Assembly (NCBI GenBank): GCA_027924585.1 | Contig: BSBM01000179.1 | Span: 11,012,501 to 11,076,500 of the forward strand | Length of the DNA: 64,000 nucleotides | From: Larix kaempferi | Taxonomy: Eukaryota > Streptophyta > Pinopsida > Pinales > Pinaceae | Reading direction: 5' to 3' | Shown here: positions 10,795 to 22,080 of the stretch, one piece after another | Layout of the letters: the number at the start of each line of letters is the position of its first letter | Numbering within the stretch: position 1 is the stretch's first letter | Notes under the pieces: generated by a model | Seen by the model: only the letters and a program-made list of their open reading frames with translations | What the model was told of the DNA's origin: nothing | The model's database searches: none | Made by a program: the position numbers and the translations under genes

Positions 10795-11426
10795 GTGGGA
10801 AGAATGTCAAAAAATATTAGAGGTGTTGAAAGAAATGAAGAGGGTGAAAAGGGTGACGGTAGATGTTTTCTTCCTTGCAATAGTTGTTTTATGAGACGTC
10901 TCGAAAGAATTTTAATAGAAACAACTAGAAAACATTGTAGGAAATATGGTCATGTGGATGGGAGATTGAATGACTATCATTTAATGCTAATTAGCTCTAT
11001 ATATATTCACTATATGTCTTAATATTGATTGTATTTGTAAAAAATTATATTTTTTTAGTATTTGTTATACATGCACTAATTTTGCATGAGTGTTTGTAAT
11101 TATAAAACTAACAACATGAAGTGAATAATGAAGATGAAGTTAATGATCCCATGGAAGTAGATGATGACCATAAAATATTTCAAGATGATGGGACAAATAA
11201 AATGATCCAAGACTTGTTCAGTCAGCTAGATGAGGATGGGGATAGTGATGGTATTTACGATGAACCTTTGATGGAAAAGGCAAATAAGCGACTTTATAAA
11301 GGGTCAAGAGCAAATCTTATTTCCCCTACATTGCTTTTGATGAACTTAAAGGTTATGAATCATTTGCCAAACACTTGTATGACACAAATCCTAAGGTACA
11401 TAATATGTTTCATCATATATACATAA
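10795..11426 (+). pseudogene. CACTA transposase N-terminus (transposase-associated domain and acidic segment)
   Basis: The first exon (10795-11022) reads GRMSKNIRGVE, GDGRCFLPCNSC and a following basic segment. This matches the transposase-associated domain of plant TNP2 proteins, with its C-x2-C putative zinc ligands and W-M start changed to R-M. After an AT-rich intron-like gap, 11121-11426 gives an Asp/Glu-rich segment (DEVNDPMEVDDDHK) typical of the region before the catalytic core. The transposase would act in the nucleus on element ends. Exon edges are approximate. Confidence 0.78.
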
Positions 11427-11539
11427 AGGTTGACTTTTTCCCTTTTTTTAGTATTAGCTAATGTGTTAAATAAGAATGCACACAATATTTACGATTAATA
11501 TTCTAATTTACATTAACTAGTTATTTTTTATGTTCTAGA

Positions 11540-13110
11540 TTGTTAGGTGAATTTTTGTTACCATTCTCAAATATTTTACCTCGCATATATCGAGATTTAA
11601 TTTTCATTATGAAAGACATTGGAATGGAGTATCAAAGTATATATGCATGTCCTAATGATCTTATTATATATTAGGGACAACATGCATCCAAAAATGAATT
11701 CCCGAAATGTCATATTAGTAGATATCGAACAGATCAAGTAACAAAAATGGTGCCTCAAATGGTTCTTCGTCATATTCCTATACTTCCATGTTTCCAACGA
11801 CTGTTCATGTGCAAAAGCATAGCCCAGTTTATGGATTCCCATGCACGGAATAGAACTGGAGATGGTGTTCTTCAAATACCTACAGATGGTTATGCATTCA
11901 GGGAAATTGAGGGGAAAAGGCTAGATTTTAAAGATGAAACTCGTAACATTATGCTTTCATTGGCAGCTGACGGTGTTGATCCATTCGCAGAGCTTAGGTC
12001 TATTTACTCAATGTGACCTATTTTTGTTATCAACAATAACATTCTTCCTTGGATGTCAATAAAGAGGGAGCACATAATGTTGACAGTGATTGTTCTAGGT
12101 ATTTGTCTACATTGATTTTTCGAATGTAACATTTTCATTTGTCTTGTTTTTGGCATAATATCGTTTATTTATTTATTTACTTACATATACATATCATGGT
12201 AGTAATCATGTGTAATTTCAAACAATTAGGTAAGTACCAAGTTAAAGATATGAATGTATATATCAAGACTCTTATTGATGAGCTAATATAGTTATGGATT
12301 GGAATCACTATGTATGGCATATGTAAACCAATCAGGAAGAAGAGATTTCAATTCTGTGGAATGCCAGTGAGACTAACACATTTTTGTGGTATGTAACATT
12401 TTGTTTCACTTTAATACTATATAATTATTTTGAAGAAATCATGAATGTTTTTTCAATAATCTATTATATAATTGACATTAATCGATCTATTGCAGGTCTT
12501 CAAACAAAGGGTAAATTTGCATGTCATGTTTGTGGTCCTAAGATGAAGTATCGTCATTCAAATACTTTAGGAAATATGGTGTTTGATGAGTATAGGAACT
12601 TCCTCTCAAAGACCCATAGGTTTTATACTACTGGAAAACATCTTTTCAATGGGAAAGAAGAGACTGGATTAAAACCATGAAGAATGACACCTCACCTATG
12701 GAGGTTGGAATATAATAGAAATCATCAAGGTACGAAATAATTTGTTTATGTGTCGTATATGTAATTTTTTCAATTTGAAATTATGTTTTAACTATTAAAT
12801 ATATTTTACCGTTTTTTATCATTATTGTTGTGATTTCTTTTATGCTTCATCAAGGTCGTTGTCATGAAAGTAGTAATAATGGGCTTCCACAAGGAATGAA
12901 ATGTTATCTCACTCAATTCATGAGGTTTTCCTACTCTGAGAAGCTAAAAATATCTCATTTGTTTGATATAATGCATATTAGGAAGAATGTGACATAATTA
13001 TTATGGTGAATCATAGATGGCGGGAGGGATAAAGAAAAAATTGTCAAAATTTGTATTGACATTTAGGAATCCATTCATGAAATGTGAAGTGTGATCCTAT
13101 CAAATAGCGA
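11540..13110 (+). pseudogene. CACTA TNP2 transposase catalytic core, broken
   Basis: Core matches run in order. At 11747-12016: VLRHIPILPCFQRLFMCKSI, TGDGVLQIPTDGYAF and LAADGVDPFAEL, with the conserved D-G. At about 12020-12110: NILPWMSIKREHIMLTVIVLG. At 12230-12390 a DVY.KTLIDEL-like segment. At 12497-12680: KGKFACHVCGPKM, with C-x2-C, and KHLFNGKEE. At 12890-13000: HLFDIMHIRKNV. Introns are AT-rich. In-frame stops (for example after HIRKNVT) show decay. This is the TNP2 family of En/Spm transposases (Transposase_21). Confidence 0.9.
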
Positions 13111-13239
13111 TGGAGACCAAAATAACCTTCCTTGGTTATTAACAAAGCAACAAAGCAATGATGTGAAATAGGTCATTCAAATAATTATATTTCCCACTGG
13201 TTTTTCTTCAAACATAAATAATATCTTAACGAGGAAAGG

Positions 13240-13985
13240 TGAATTTGGTGGGGTAAAAACCCATGATTGGCATACCTTCATTAAGGTAATCATTTTTGTA
13301 TTCATATTTATATATTGGATGTATATATATTTTAGGATTTGTTTTGTCTACTTTTGAAACGAGTAATGATTCTTTTTTATTGTTACAGTATGTTCTACCT
13401 CTATCTCTCCCAAACGACTTTGACAACAACATCAAACAAGTTATATATGAATGCGTCAAAAACATGAGGTAAGTAGCTATGAGTAATTTACATGAAAAAT
13501 GTTTTTTCAATTTGTTGTTGTACTTAATGACATATGTTTTACTTGTATTGTAATATATATTATGTTTTGTTGAAACATGTTACTTTCTCGTGTCGTGATC
13601 TGTAGATGGTTTTCATTGAAAGAAATCCATCAAGATGATATAAAGTATTGGAGGAGAGAAATTCCCTTCGGCTAATGTGTGAAATGAAAAAGAATATACC
13701 TCCAACATTTTTCAATGCACAAGAACACTACCTCATACACCAAGTTTAGGAGATTGAAATGTGTGGACTTGTACACACAAATTCAATGTGGATGGTGGAG
13801 AGGCACTTGAAATCATTGAAGGATTTGGTTGGACAAAGAGCATGTCCTAAGGGTTCTATGGTGAAGGGATATATCGTATATCAATCCATGGTGTATATTA
13901 GTTAGTATCTTCCTAAATTTAGCAATGTGATCTATGCATGTAGTGGATTGTATTTGAGATGTGAACTCCATCAAAATATTTGAAG
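13240..13985 (+). pseudogene. CACTA transposase DUF4218-like region, broken
   Basis: Exons give YVLPLSLPNDFDNNIKQVI (13389-13470) and then, after an intron, SLKEIHQDDIKYWRREIPF, IPPTFFNAQEHYLIHQV, WMVERHLKSLKDLVGQRACP and GSMVKGYIVYQSMVYI. This is the domain that follows the catalytic core in CACTA TNP2 proteins. Stops occur at about 13672, 13747 and 13901. The frame ends near 13983 in a run of mutations. Confidence 0.85.
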
Positions 13986-14179
13986 GGGAGCACCTGTTGG
14001 GGAAAGCTAGAATGAAGAAAGTGAGAGGTAATTAAATTGTGGAGATTTATGATACATATAATTTTTTTGTTTATTTGTGCATATGTTCATACTCGTTTAA
14101 TACTTATTTTTTCATAATTTATTAATATTTACCATGGTTATGACTAATATCTAATATTTTCAAATTATTATTTTTCGAG

Positions 14180-15151
14180 TCAGATCATCGAGATTAGGAG
14201 GCACTACATTTATACATTGCAAACAATCTCGACTGGATGAAGGTATGGATTGAAAGATGTAAAGAACGTCATGGTGGTAGGTTATCATGGAAACAATTGT
14301 ATGAATTGGTTAGAGAATCTCATCGTAAGATGTTGATGTTATACAGAGGGAAATATATTTAGCATATGGTTTGAAGATGGAAAGGAAAGAAAATTCACCC
14401 ATTTTATTAATTTATTTTAGATTATATTAATGTGATTGCAAGTGTGTTTCTTGCAGATACTTTCCAAGTTATATAAATATGTTTATTAATTGTCAATCCA
14501 TCTTTTACATGTCTCGCATATTGCAATTGAAACACCACAAGGCTATGTGGTGTAATGGCCGTAAATTTTGCATCAAACAGTTATATGAAACTAGGAAAAC
14601 TTATGATAGTGGGATAACTGCAGTATTCAAGGTCACTAATGTTTAATCTAGTAGAGATATACATCCTCGAGAAACTGAAAATAATTACTATCGATATTTG
14701 GATGATATAATTGAGTGTGACTTTAATTCCTTCAAAGTAGTTTTGTTTGATATCAAATGCTATAGGTTACTACTGCATGGAGGTGATGAGGATAGAACTA
14801 TTATTGATCATGCCAATGGATTTTTGATGATTAAAACAATGGTGTTTTTAAATAAAAATGATCGCTACATTTTTCCAAGCCAATGTGAACATGTCTTTTA
14901 CTCAAAGGTTCCAGGTAAGAGGGATTGGTCATTTGTTGTAAGATATGATCCAAGAGGAAGGCTAGTAAATTATATGTAGATGAAGAAGATGATATTGAAG
15001 AATAATATGATGCAGGGTCCGAGCAGGAAGATGGGTCGACAAATGAAGAAGATGGAGAATATGAACCAAGCTTAGGAGAAAATGTACCAGTTCTTGATGA
15101 TGATATCAATGAAGATATTCTCGAAAATGACATTGATGACAAGGATGATAT
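14180..15151 (+). pseudogene. CACTA transposase C-terminus with DUF4216-like domain and acidic tail
   Basis: A short segment at 14200-14340 (DWMKVWIERCKERHGGRLSW) links to 14460-14979. There KLYETRKTYDSG, DDIIECDFNSFKVVLFDIKCY, FPSQCEHVFYSKVP and GKRDWSFVVRYDPRGR match the DUF4216 domain at the TNP2 C-terminus. The tail (14980-15151) is highly acidic (EDGEYEPSLGENVP, DINEDILENDID). It is broken off by copia A, and acidic codons reappear after 57796. Stops at 14644 and 15003 show decay. Confidence 0.85.
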
Positions 15152-15886
15152 TGTGAAATTCCACAGGGATAGATCACTAAGCTAGAACAAACCTCACAAT
15201 TTAACACTGTTATTATTGAGAAGAATTAGCAGAAAACAATGATCAATTCACTGATAAAACTGAAACACAGATGAAAAACTGTTGTTGATAAATTAATCAG
15301 TTGTAATATGGAAATCAAAAAGTGTTACAATAGAATGAATTTGATACAACCAGAAGGATTCGATTTCACCTCAAGTCTAGGCTTATTTTGCATTAGAACC
15401 ATCTCCCGATAAGGTTAAGTGTCCATCGATGATGAATAATCAGTTAACTAAGGTAGAACTCAGCATAACTAAATCACATGGGCACCAAAATAGGGGAGGA
15501 GACTTCAAATGGGAACATAACTAACTGTCAGTGGTCAAATAGGGCGCTCCTATACTCAGTAGCAGTCAAACTAAGAGCTGTAATCAGTTAACTGAGAAAT
15601 CAAGGGGACAAGGCACCCTAAATCAATGAACTGATTGTGTGAACTCCTAAAATTATGCATGAGGGTGCATTGGGAATCCAATGATGTAAACAAGGTGCTA
15701 TGAGTGGATAGGAGGGCTAATGATGGCCAGAAACAAGCTCCGGGGGGGGCAAAGTAGGGACTAGGTGCTAGCAGACTCAACTGCCAATGCATGGATGCAT
15801 GGAGTGATGCATGGAGTGCTGCATGGAATGCATGGATGCATGCAAAGCATGCAAGACCAAAACAATATGGTGAGAATATTTAAACA
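15152..15886 (-). repeat. 3' LTR of copia A
   Basis: Matches 57008-57790 along its length and starts on the minus strand with TGTTTAAATATTCTCACC, preceded by the polypurine tract. It contains GCATGGA-type short repeats (15785-15850) that are fewer than in the other LTR. Divergence from its partner is the highest of the LTR pairs in the nest, by eye. Confidence 0.88.
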
Positions 15887-15895
15887 CCCCCCCTT
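15887..15895 (-). other. Polypurine tract of copia A
   Basis: Minus strand AAGGGGGGG directly abuts the LTR. It is the expected plus-strand DNA priming site. Confidence 0.85.
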
Positions 15896-16049
15896 AAGAC
15901 GGACTATGAGGAAAAATATAAGTAAATAAATGGAAATTAGGGACCTAGTTACTGAGACCAAAGGCCACCCCATACAACACTCTAGAAAAAGTGAGGAAAG
16001 AGGAAAAACCAACTGGGAAAAAAAAACCCTCAAGATAGACTATAAAAAA

Positions 16050-17800
16050 CTAATCAACTAAGTTAGCACTCACCCCAAGAAGGGATCAAATATGAGTGAA
16101 CTTTTTCAATGAAAAAGTCTTGGTGAAAATATCTGCAATCTTCTCTTTTGAAGGACAATAGACCAGTTATATGGTACAATCATGCACTAATCCTCAGATG
16201 TAAAGCATGTGTATCTCAATGTGTTTGGTTCTCTATCTCAAAACTGGATTTGTAGAAATATTGATAGCACTCTAATTGTCATAGTAGATGACTAGTGGAG
16301 TACTGTAGCGAATCCCAAACTCTGACAAGATTCCCTACAACCAGATGCACTGTGTGGTCGCATTCACTGCACCTTTGTACTCGTCCTTAACTGATGAAAG
16401 AGAAAGAGCAGTCTACTTTTTGCTCAACCAACAGATAGGACCAGATCCGATCATGAAGACAAAACCTGACGTAGAATTCCGATCTAGGTTTTCTCCATCC
16501 CAATCTGAATCTGTATACTCAATTAGGTTCAATGGAGACCCAGCTGCATAGTGAATACCATAGTTCTTCATTCCTTACACATAGTTCAAGATCTTGTTGG
16601 CTACCTTCTAGTGAATCTCATGACTCTCTTGCATGTATATAGAGACAAAACTCACTGCATAGGATAGATCATGGTGAGTGTGTGTAAGAAACAAAAGACT
16701 CCCGATCAGTTGTCGATACAAGGTACTATCCACCAAAGGGGAAGAAGAACCATCCTCAAGAATGATACCAAAAAGAAAAGGAACTGATATTGGTTTGCAT
16801 TCCGTCATGTGAAACCTGTCAAGTAGATCTGATGCATACTTGGACTATGCAATCTTGATTCCTGAATCACTCTGAGAGACTTCAAGACCAAGAAACGGCT
16901 TTAGCAGTCCCAAATATGACATAGAGAAGGAATTGTGCAAGGTTTTTTTGATAGATCTAAGACATGAAGAGAGACTCCCTATAATCAATAAATCATCAAC
17001 ATAGAGGACAATAAAGAGAAGAGAGTTACCATCATGTCTCATGTATACATTCGAATCAAACTTGCATCACTGAAAAATTGTGTGACAGCAGAAAGGAGTC
17101 CATCTTAGCATACCATGCTCGAGGAGCATGCTTGAGACCATACAAGGACTTCCTCGATATGCACACTAATGAAGGATGATCAATGTATTCTTCAAGTTGC
17201 TTCATGTAGATCTCCTCCTCTAGATATCCATAAAGAAAATCACTCTTCACATCCATGTGATCCACCTCCCAGTGCTTGGATGTAGCAAGAGCCAAAACAA
17301 GGACGGTTGGAGTCCATATTTGCAATAGGAGTGAAGGTCTATGTATAGTCAATCCCCTTGAACTTGTGAGAAACCTTTAGCAACCAAATGAGCCTTGTAC
17401 TTGTTTGTTACTCCATTTGAGCCCATCTTGTTTCTATATACCCACTTACATTGAACAAGCTTCCTTCCAGGAGGGAGAGAAAACAAGCTCACAAGTATCA
17501 TTCCTTTGAATATATAGGTACTCTTCATCCATAGATGCTATCCATCTTGAATCTTGGGAGGCCTTAAAGAAATTTTTTTGGATCTAATCCAATCATAAGA
17601 AAACATTTATCAGAAAGAAAGGGATCTGTATGAGATAGTGCAAATCTTGCATTTTGAAACTTAGACCTAGTTCTTCTTGGATCTTGTGGATCTACAACAA
17701 GATAACCAGCAGATTCAATGGCATTAGCATCCCATATTGGAAGTGGAGGTGGACCTTCTGGTGCTATATATTTAGGCTCTTGTGGATCTGGATCTAGCAT
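16050..17800 (-). pseudogene. copia A reverse transcriptase and RNase H, broken
   Basis: RT starts with an integrase-RT linker (17800-17564, ESAGYLVVDPQDPRRTRSK). It continues with HMDVKSDFLYGYLEEEIYM (palm Asp), KSLYGLKHAPRAWY, and the catalytic LYVDDLLII at about 16990, then FSMSYLGLLKPFLGLEV. Two segments further on come the connection domain (YRQLIGSLLFLTHTHHDLSYA) and RNase H, with YTDSDWDGENLDRNSTSG (Asp), KHIEIHMLYI and IADIFTKTFSL near 16080. This order is diagnostic of Ty1/copia. At least ten stops and several frameshifts are visible. The YVDD is preserved. Confidence 0.9.
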
Positions 17801-17987
17801 TCGCTCATCTTCACTTTCTAAGTCAAAATCTGAAATTTCATGAGAGGATTATTTGTTATCTTGTTCAATATGTTGTGGTGGATTAGTTGGTAAGTTGTCT
17901 TCTTTGACATGGTGAGCATCATGCAATGGCCATTCTTCAAATTGGACACTTATTTCAAGGAAGGTTTGTAGACAGATCTAGTATTTT

Positions 17988-18962
17988 TTAGGCCTTTTCA
18001 TTTTGTGCATATCCAACCAATATGCACTCTTTTCTTTGTGGCTCTAAAGCTCTCCTCTTCTCTGAAGGAATGCTTTCCCAAGCTTTGGAACCAAATACTC
18101 TTAGATGAGACACATCTTGCTTGTATCCCATCCATGCTTCGAAAGTATTTTTTCTTTTTAGGCCTTTGTGTGGAACTCTGTTCTGGAGGTATGCAGCATA
18201 GTTGACAGCTTCTGCCCAAAGTCTAGGAACCAATTCTTTAGAATCAAGCATGCAAGTAGCCATATCTTTCAAGGTTCTATTCTTTCTCTTAGCTACACCA
18301 TTCTGTTGTGATGTGAAAGGAACAATGTGTTTCATTTCAATACCTTCATCTGCACAAAATATCTTAAACTCATTCTTCACATACTCTCCTCTATTTTTAG
18401 TATGAAGGACCTTGATCTTCTTATCAGTGAACTTTTCAACAGAAGCTTTAAAAAATTTGAAGTATTCAAAGACTTCTGATTTCAACTTTAGAAAAATATA
18501 TCCAACCGAATCTTGAATAATCATATATGAATGTTAAGATGTATCTTGCATTATTCAAAGATAGGGGAGGAATAGGTACTAATATGTCTCTGTGAATCAA
18601 CTCAAAAGGAGAAGAGGATCTCTTTTCCTTTCCTTTTTCAAACTTGTGCTCGGGATGCTTACCAACCAAGCAACCTTTACATGTGCCCTTAGAAAATCTA
18701 ATGTTTGGAATCCCTTCAACCATTTTATCATTGTGTAGTTATTGCAAATATTTGTAGTTGAGGTGCCCAAACCTCTCATGCCAAAGTCTGCTCATTTCAT
18801 TTGCATGAATAAGAAGTGCACTTTGTTTTGACTACGGAAAGAAATGAGAGAACTCATAGAGTTTGGAATGGTGATCTACAATGCCTTGTGCAATGATATT
18901 CCTAGAAGAGATCTCTTGGATTTCAACCACATTAGGAGTAAAAATTACTTTCTTTGGAACTC
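17988..18962 (-). pseudogene. copia A integrase and pre-integrase region, broken
   Basis: 18962-18730 holds a decayed GAG-pre-integrase zone. 18723-18466 reads FSKGTCKGCLVGKHPEHKF (zinc-binding C-x2-C of integrase) and HRDILVPIPPLSLNNARYI (first catalytic Asp region). 18524-17988 has KIKVLHTKNRGEYVKNEF (a position usually carrying the second Asp), FTSQQNGVAKRKNRTLKDM (catalytic Glu replaced by Lys in A-K-R-K) and the RVFGSKAW end. Two catalytic positions are altered, so the enzyme is inactive regardless of its stops. Copia B interrupts just upstream at 18970. Confidence 0.9.
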
Positions 18963-18970
18963 CTATATGG

Positions 18971-19540
18971 TGTTGATGTATTTGTAATTTCGGAAGATAT
19001 TATTTTATGTATTACACTTGTACTTTATTGTATTCATGTTGGATATGTATTATTCCTCCATTCAGAAGTGTCGTCATTTGTATTTGTAAGTGTCACAAGT
19101 GTCACAACTTATATTAGATGTGTTATTAGACCACCTTGGTGGGGTCGACCCTGCATGAGTCATGTGGATGGGTTATTAGGCTTCCTTAGGAAGTCGGCCC
19201 AGTTAGAGTTAATGGCAGGTTAAGTTGTTGTATAAACAGAGAGTGTGTCTCTCTCTATTTTCTCATTCACTCACTCATCCAACTCACATAGTTGAGAGAG
19301 AGGAGTGCGCACAAGTGGAGGAGATGTAGCTGTTGGAGTCATCTATATTTTGGGGTTTGATCTTTTTGATATTTGTATTGGTGCTCATTCTATCTCTGAG
19401 GAAGTTGCGGGGTTTTTTCACCTTCTTGGTTTTCCCCGAGGAAACTTTGTGTCTCTTGTGTTTATGATTGTTATGTTGTGCATGTTATTCTCATAGTAGG
19501 ATCCTAGATAATATTGAATGAAATTATCGAAAAATTAATA
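18971..19540 (+). repeat. 5' LTR of copia B
   Basis: Begins TGTTGATG and ends AATTAATA directly against the primer site. The partner LTR ends AATTAACA, so this end carries a C-to-T change. A TATA box (TATAAACAGAG) lies at 19232, with GAGAGTGTGTCTCTC downstream. Confidence 0.88.
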
Positions 19541-19552
19541 TGGTATCAGAGC
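19541..19552 (+). other. Primer binding site of copia B
   Basis: TGGTATCAGAGC, complementary to the 3' end of plant initiator methionine tRNA, directly follows the LTR. Confidence 0.93.
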
Positions 19553-19582
19553 TGTACTAAGAAGAAGACACTGTGCAGCTGT

Positions 19583-20267
19583 TGTTAACACCCAAAAAGT
19601 GCTCACTAGCTCATTTCCTTATTCACATGACCCATTTGTCCACTTTTCCACCATTTGAGCCTCGAAATCCATCAAAAGGTCACCAAAAGACCATAATACA
19701 CCCCTTTTTTCCCCTCAAAATGTATATTTTTCCTCAAAAAAAACCCTCAAAAAGGGTCCAGAATTCCCCAAAAATATTAAAAGGGAATAAAAATATTCAA
19801 AATATTCAAAAAAGGAAAAAAGAGGGAAAACGGTACCTAAACTGTGTTGGTCAATACCATTGGTTTCCTCAAAACCATAATGGTATTCCCCACCACCAAA
19901 AACTATAAAAAGGTGGTAGGGGCTCCTCACTTTCCATCCATCCATCATCCTATCCTCATGCTATCAAAATCTCTCATGAGTTCTTGACCATTGTAGCAAT
20001 CTTGGAGAAGATACCATTGGAGCCTGGAGCATCTCACCCTTGAAGCTACTCAACACCACAAATCCTCACCATTTGAGGTATGATAATACAAAACATTCTT
20101 TTATTTCTTGTTCTTTCTATGAATCGTTTTTAGATTTATTTGTTATATGCACATGTTAGTTTAGATTTAGATTTAATTCATAATCATTTTTGCTTTCTAT
20201 ATTGAAACTGCTATCACATTGTTAATAGGTGCCCATTGCACAAGCTTGGTTGCAAAACCAAGCAACA
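19583..20267 (+). repeat. 5' LTR of gypsy C
   Basis: TGTTAACACC..AAGCAACA, 685 bp, with a TATA box (CTATAAAAAGG) at 19903. About 25 substitutions plus small indels relative to the 3' LTR by eye, near 4%. Confidence 0.92.
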
Positions 20268-20272
20268 GCTTT

Positions 20273-20287
20273 TGGCGACTCCGCTGG
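20273..20287 (+). other. Primer binding site of gypsy C
   Basis: TGGCGACTCCGCTGG begins 5 nt after the LTR. The same site occurs in element F as TGGCGACTCCACTAGG. The tRNA was not identified here. Confidence 0.75.
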
Positions 20288-20413
20288 CTTCGAATTCTTA
20301 AATTTTGGTTTTTTTTGCTTTAGATCTTAGTTTTTGTTAGTTTTTAATCATTTTAATTCATAGATCTGTCATCCTAGACAGTAGATCCATTGTTGTTCTA
20401 GATCTTGGACCTT

Positions 20414-20569
20414 TATGTTGCCATTAACATCCTGAAATTTCCATTTTTGGGTTCATTTTTCGGCGTCCGTTTTTCGGCTTTCGCCTCGCGGTATGTTGCC
20501 ATTAACATCCTGAAATTTCCATTTTTGGGTTCATTTTTCGGCGTCCGTTTTTCGGCTTTCGCCTCGCGG
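20414..20569 (+). repeat. Perfect 78-bp tandem duplication in gypsy C leader
   Basis: Units 20414-20491 and 20492-20569 look identical, so the duplication is recent relative to the decay around it. 78 bp equals 26 codons, but no coding role is supported. Confidence 0.93.
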
Positions 20570-20815
20570 ATTTTCGCCCGACAGTCACGCGGCTCATCGT
20601 GACCTCGCGGCCTTTTTCCACGCGGCATGCCGTGGCTTCGCGACCATTTTACGTGCTACACATCGCAGCTTCGCGGCCATTTTCCGCACTGCACATCATG
20701 ACCAAAACCCACGTTGCACATCGCGGCTTTGCGGCCATTTTCCGCGCTGCACATCGCGACTGAGCGGTCGAAACCCGTGCTGTACATCACAGCTTTTGCC
20801 CCAAAACCCGCGATG
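20570..20815 (+). repeat. GC-rich degenerate repeats in gypsy C leader
   Basis: Imperfect units of about 33 bp built on CGCGGCCATTTTCCGC and GCTGCACATCGCGGC stand out from the AT-rich surroundings. Similar GC-rich arrays occur in element F and in the first intron of the antisense gene. Confidence 0.7.
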
Positions 20816-22080
20816 CTGTTATTTTGAATTTGGCCAATTTTTTAGAAAAAAATTTGTTGTATTTTTTGCCCATTTAGCCTATTTTACAGCATTATTTTTT
20901 CTGCATTTTTACAGCCATACTAAATCTTTTTCTATTTATATATGCTCCATTAAAAATTCTTTTTAAAAATTTTCAGTAATTGAAAGAAAGATTTTCTGCA
21001 TTCTATTTAGATCATAGGTTTTACTGTTTATTTGCTCAATAGTTTTCCCAAGCAATTTTCTAAGAGATCCATTTATTTCTTGAAATATTTATGTTATTTG
21101 CTTCCCTTTAAATTATTTCAAAGATCCATTATTTTTTAATAGTTTTTTCAAGCATTTACATTTCGAAAGCGCCTTTATTTTTTGCAAACTGGAAGCATCT
21201 TTTCTTTCATTTGTAATCAATCGCCCAAGCGAGGCAAATCAATTTCAGTTTAATAACCACACTTGCACCCACGCTACCACATTATTTAAACTGAGCCTTA
21301 AAATCTACCTTAAACTCAACCAACATTTTAACCCCACTTGGGGAGCACTTAAAAGAATCTTGTAGTTAGGTAGAATTGAGGGGATAGGTGTGCCAATAAC
21401 ACCCCTCAATTTTTTACATCTAAGACATAATGGTTGTCTTTAGGGTCCCAAAAATCCCTTATAATTTTGACACGGTTATCAACCAATTTATCGGGAAGGC
21501 CTTTCCCTTAGGAGGGTTGAAGTAGCCAGACTGGTTCCGGAAGCCTAAGTGGAATACCGCAATCCATTCAGTAACCGAAGGATACCTTTTGAAGTTCTCG
21601 GTGTACACCCGTACGGGGTTATAGCGGTGATAGAACCAAACTACAGATTCACCCAACCGAACGTGTCATGAATGGGGTATCCTAGTTGCCACTCTTTAGG
21701 ATTGTCTACCCAGTGTCCCTCCCGGTAGGGGGATATCTAGTCGTTGATTCAACACTCTATATTGTCTTACTTGGATTTCATCACCTTGCAGAGGATATCA
21801 TTTGTTTACTCACAATACTTCTAGTTAGGTGTTTCCATGATACAATACCACTTTTTTCTAGGAACTGTTTGACTTTTGGTATTCTGACCACTTTGTTGGA
21901 TCCCTCCACTTATTATAGCATAGCTATTATAATAAGTGATTTTGAGGTTGGTTGTTGGCCTAAGAGCCATTATTTTTTCACTCTTCTCTTGCACTCATTA
22001 TTGCACTAGGGTTTTGAGTTTTTTACATCACCACCTTCCACTAAAATTTTTATATATTTCTCACCATTGAGAATTTAAGA
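20816..22080 (+). other. Gypsy C leader, non-coding
   Basis: No coding frame is supported. It is AT-rich to about 21230. The segment 21240-21740 is inverted relative to 39165-39690 (separate entry). 21741-22080 holds nothing I recognise. Confidence 0.6.
21240..21740. repeat. Left arm of a long inverted repeat (partner 39165-39690)
   Basis: The reverse complement of this segment matches 39165-39690, sharing GAGGGACACTGGGTAG, CCTTCGGTTACTGAATGGA, CTTCAACCCTCCTAAGGGA and CCCCAAGTGGGGTTA. It lies in the leader after the primer site in both gypsy C and element F, so it is a family feature present in opposite orientation. Confidence 0.88.

Larger units (their letters stand above)
10287..15151 (+). 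mobile_element. CACTA (En/Spm-type) transposon, 5' part
   Basis: The left end is CACTAGTTCATATTGG at 10287, directly after the interrupted gypsy RNase H. It is followed by a 270-bp zone rich in TGTCAC/GTGACA motifs, then transposase exons in the TNP2 order. Copia A interrupts it at 15152, and the remainder resumes at about 57796. No matching 3' terminal repeat was seen inside the window, so the right end is lost, hidden by element H or outside. Confidence 0.8.

Noticed and set aside
15761-16033. Minus ORF with Cys/His/Met-rich repeats (also 57556-57813)
   Set aside because: Translation of the GCATGGA minisatellite in the copia A LTRs.
19541-19552. tRNA gene fragment at TGGTATCAGAGC sites
   Set aside because: Only the primer-length complement is present, always next to an LTR; no cloverleaf.
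20405-20628. Repeat peptide of 26 residues on both strands
   Set aside because: Arises from the perfect 78-bp duplication in an untranslated leader.
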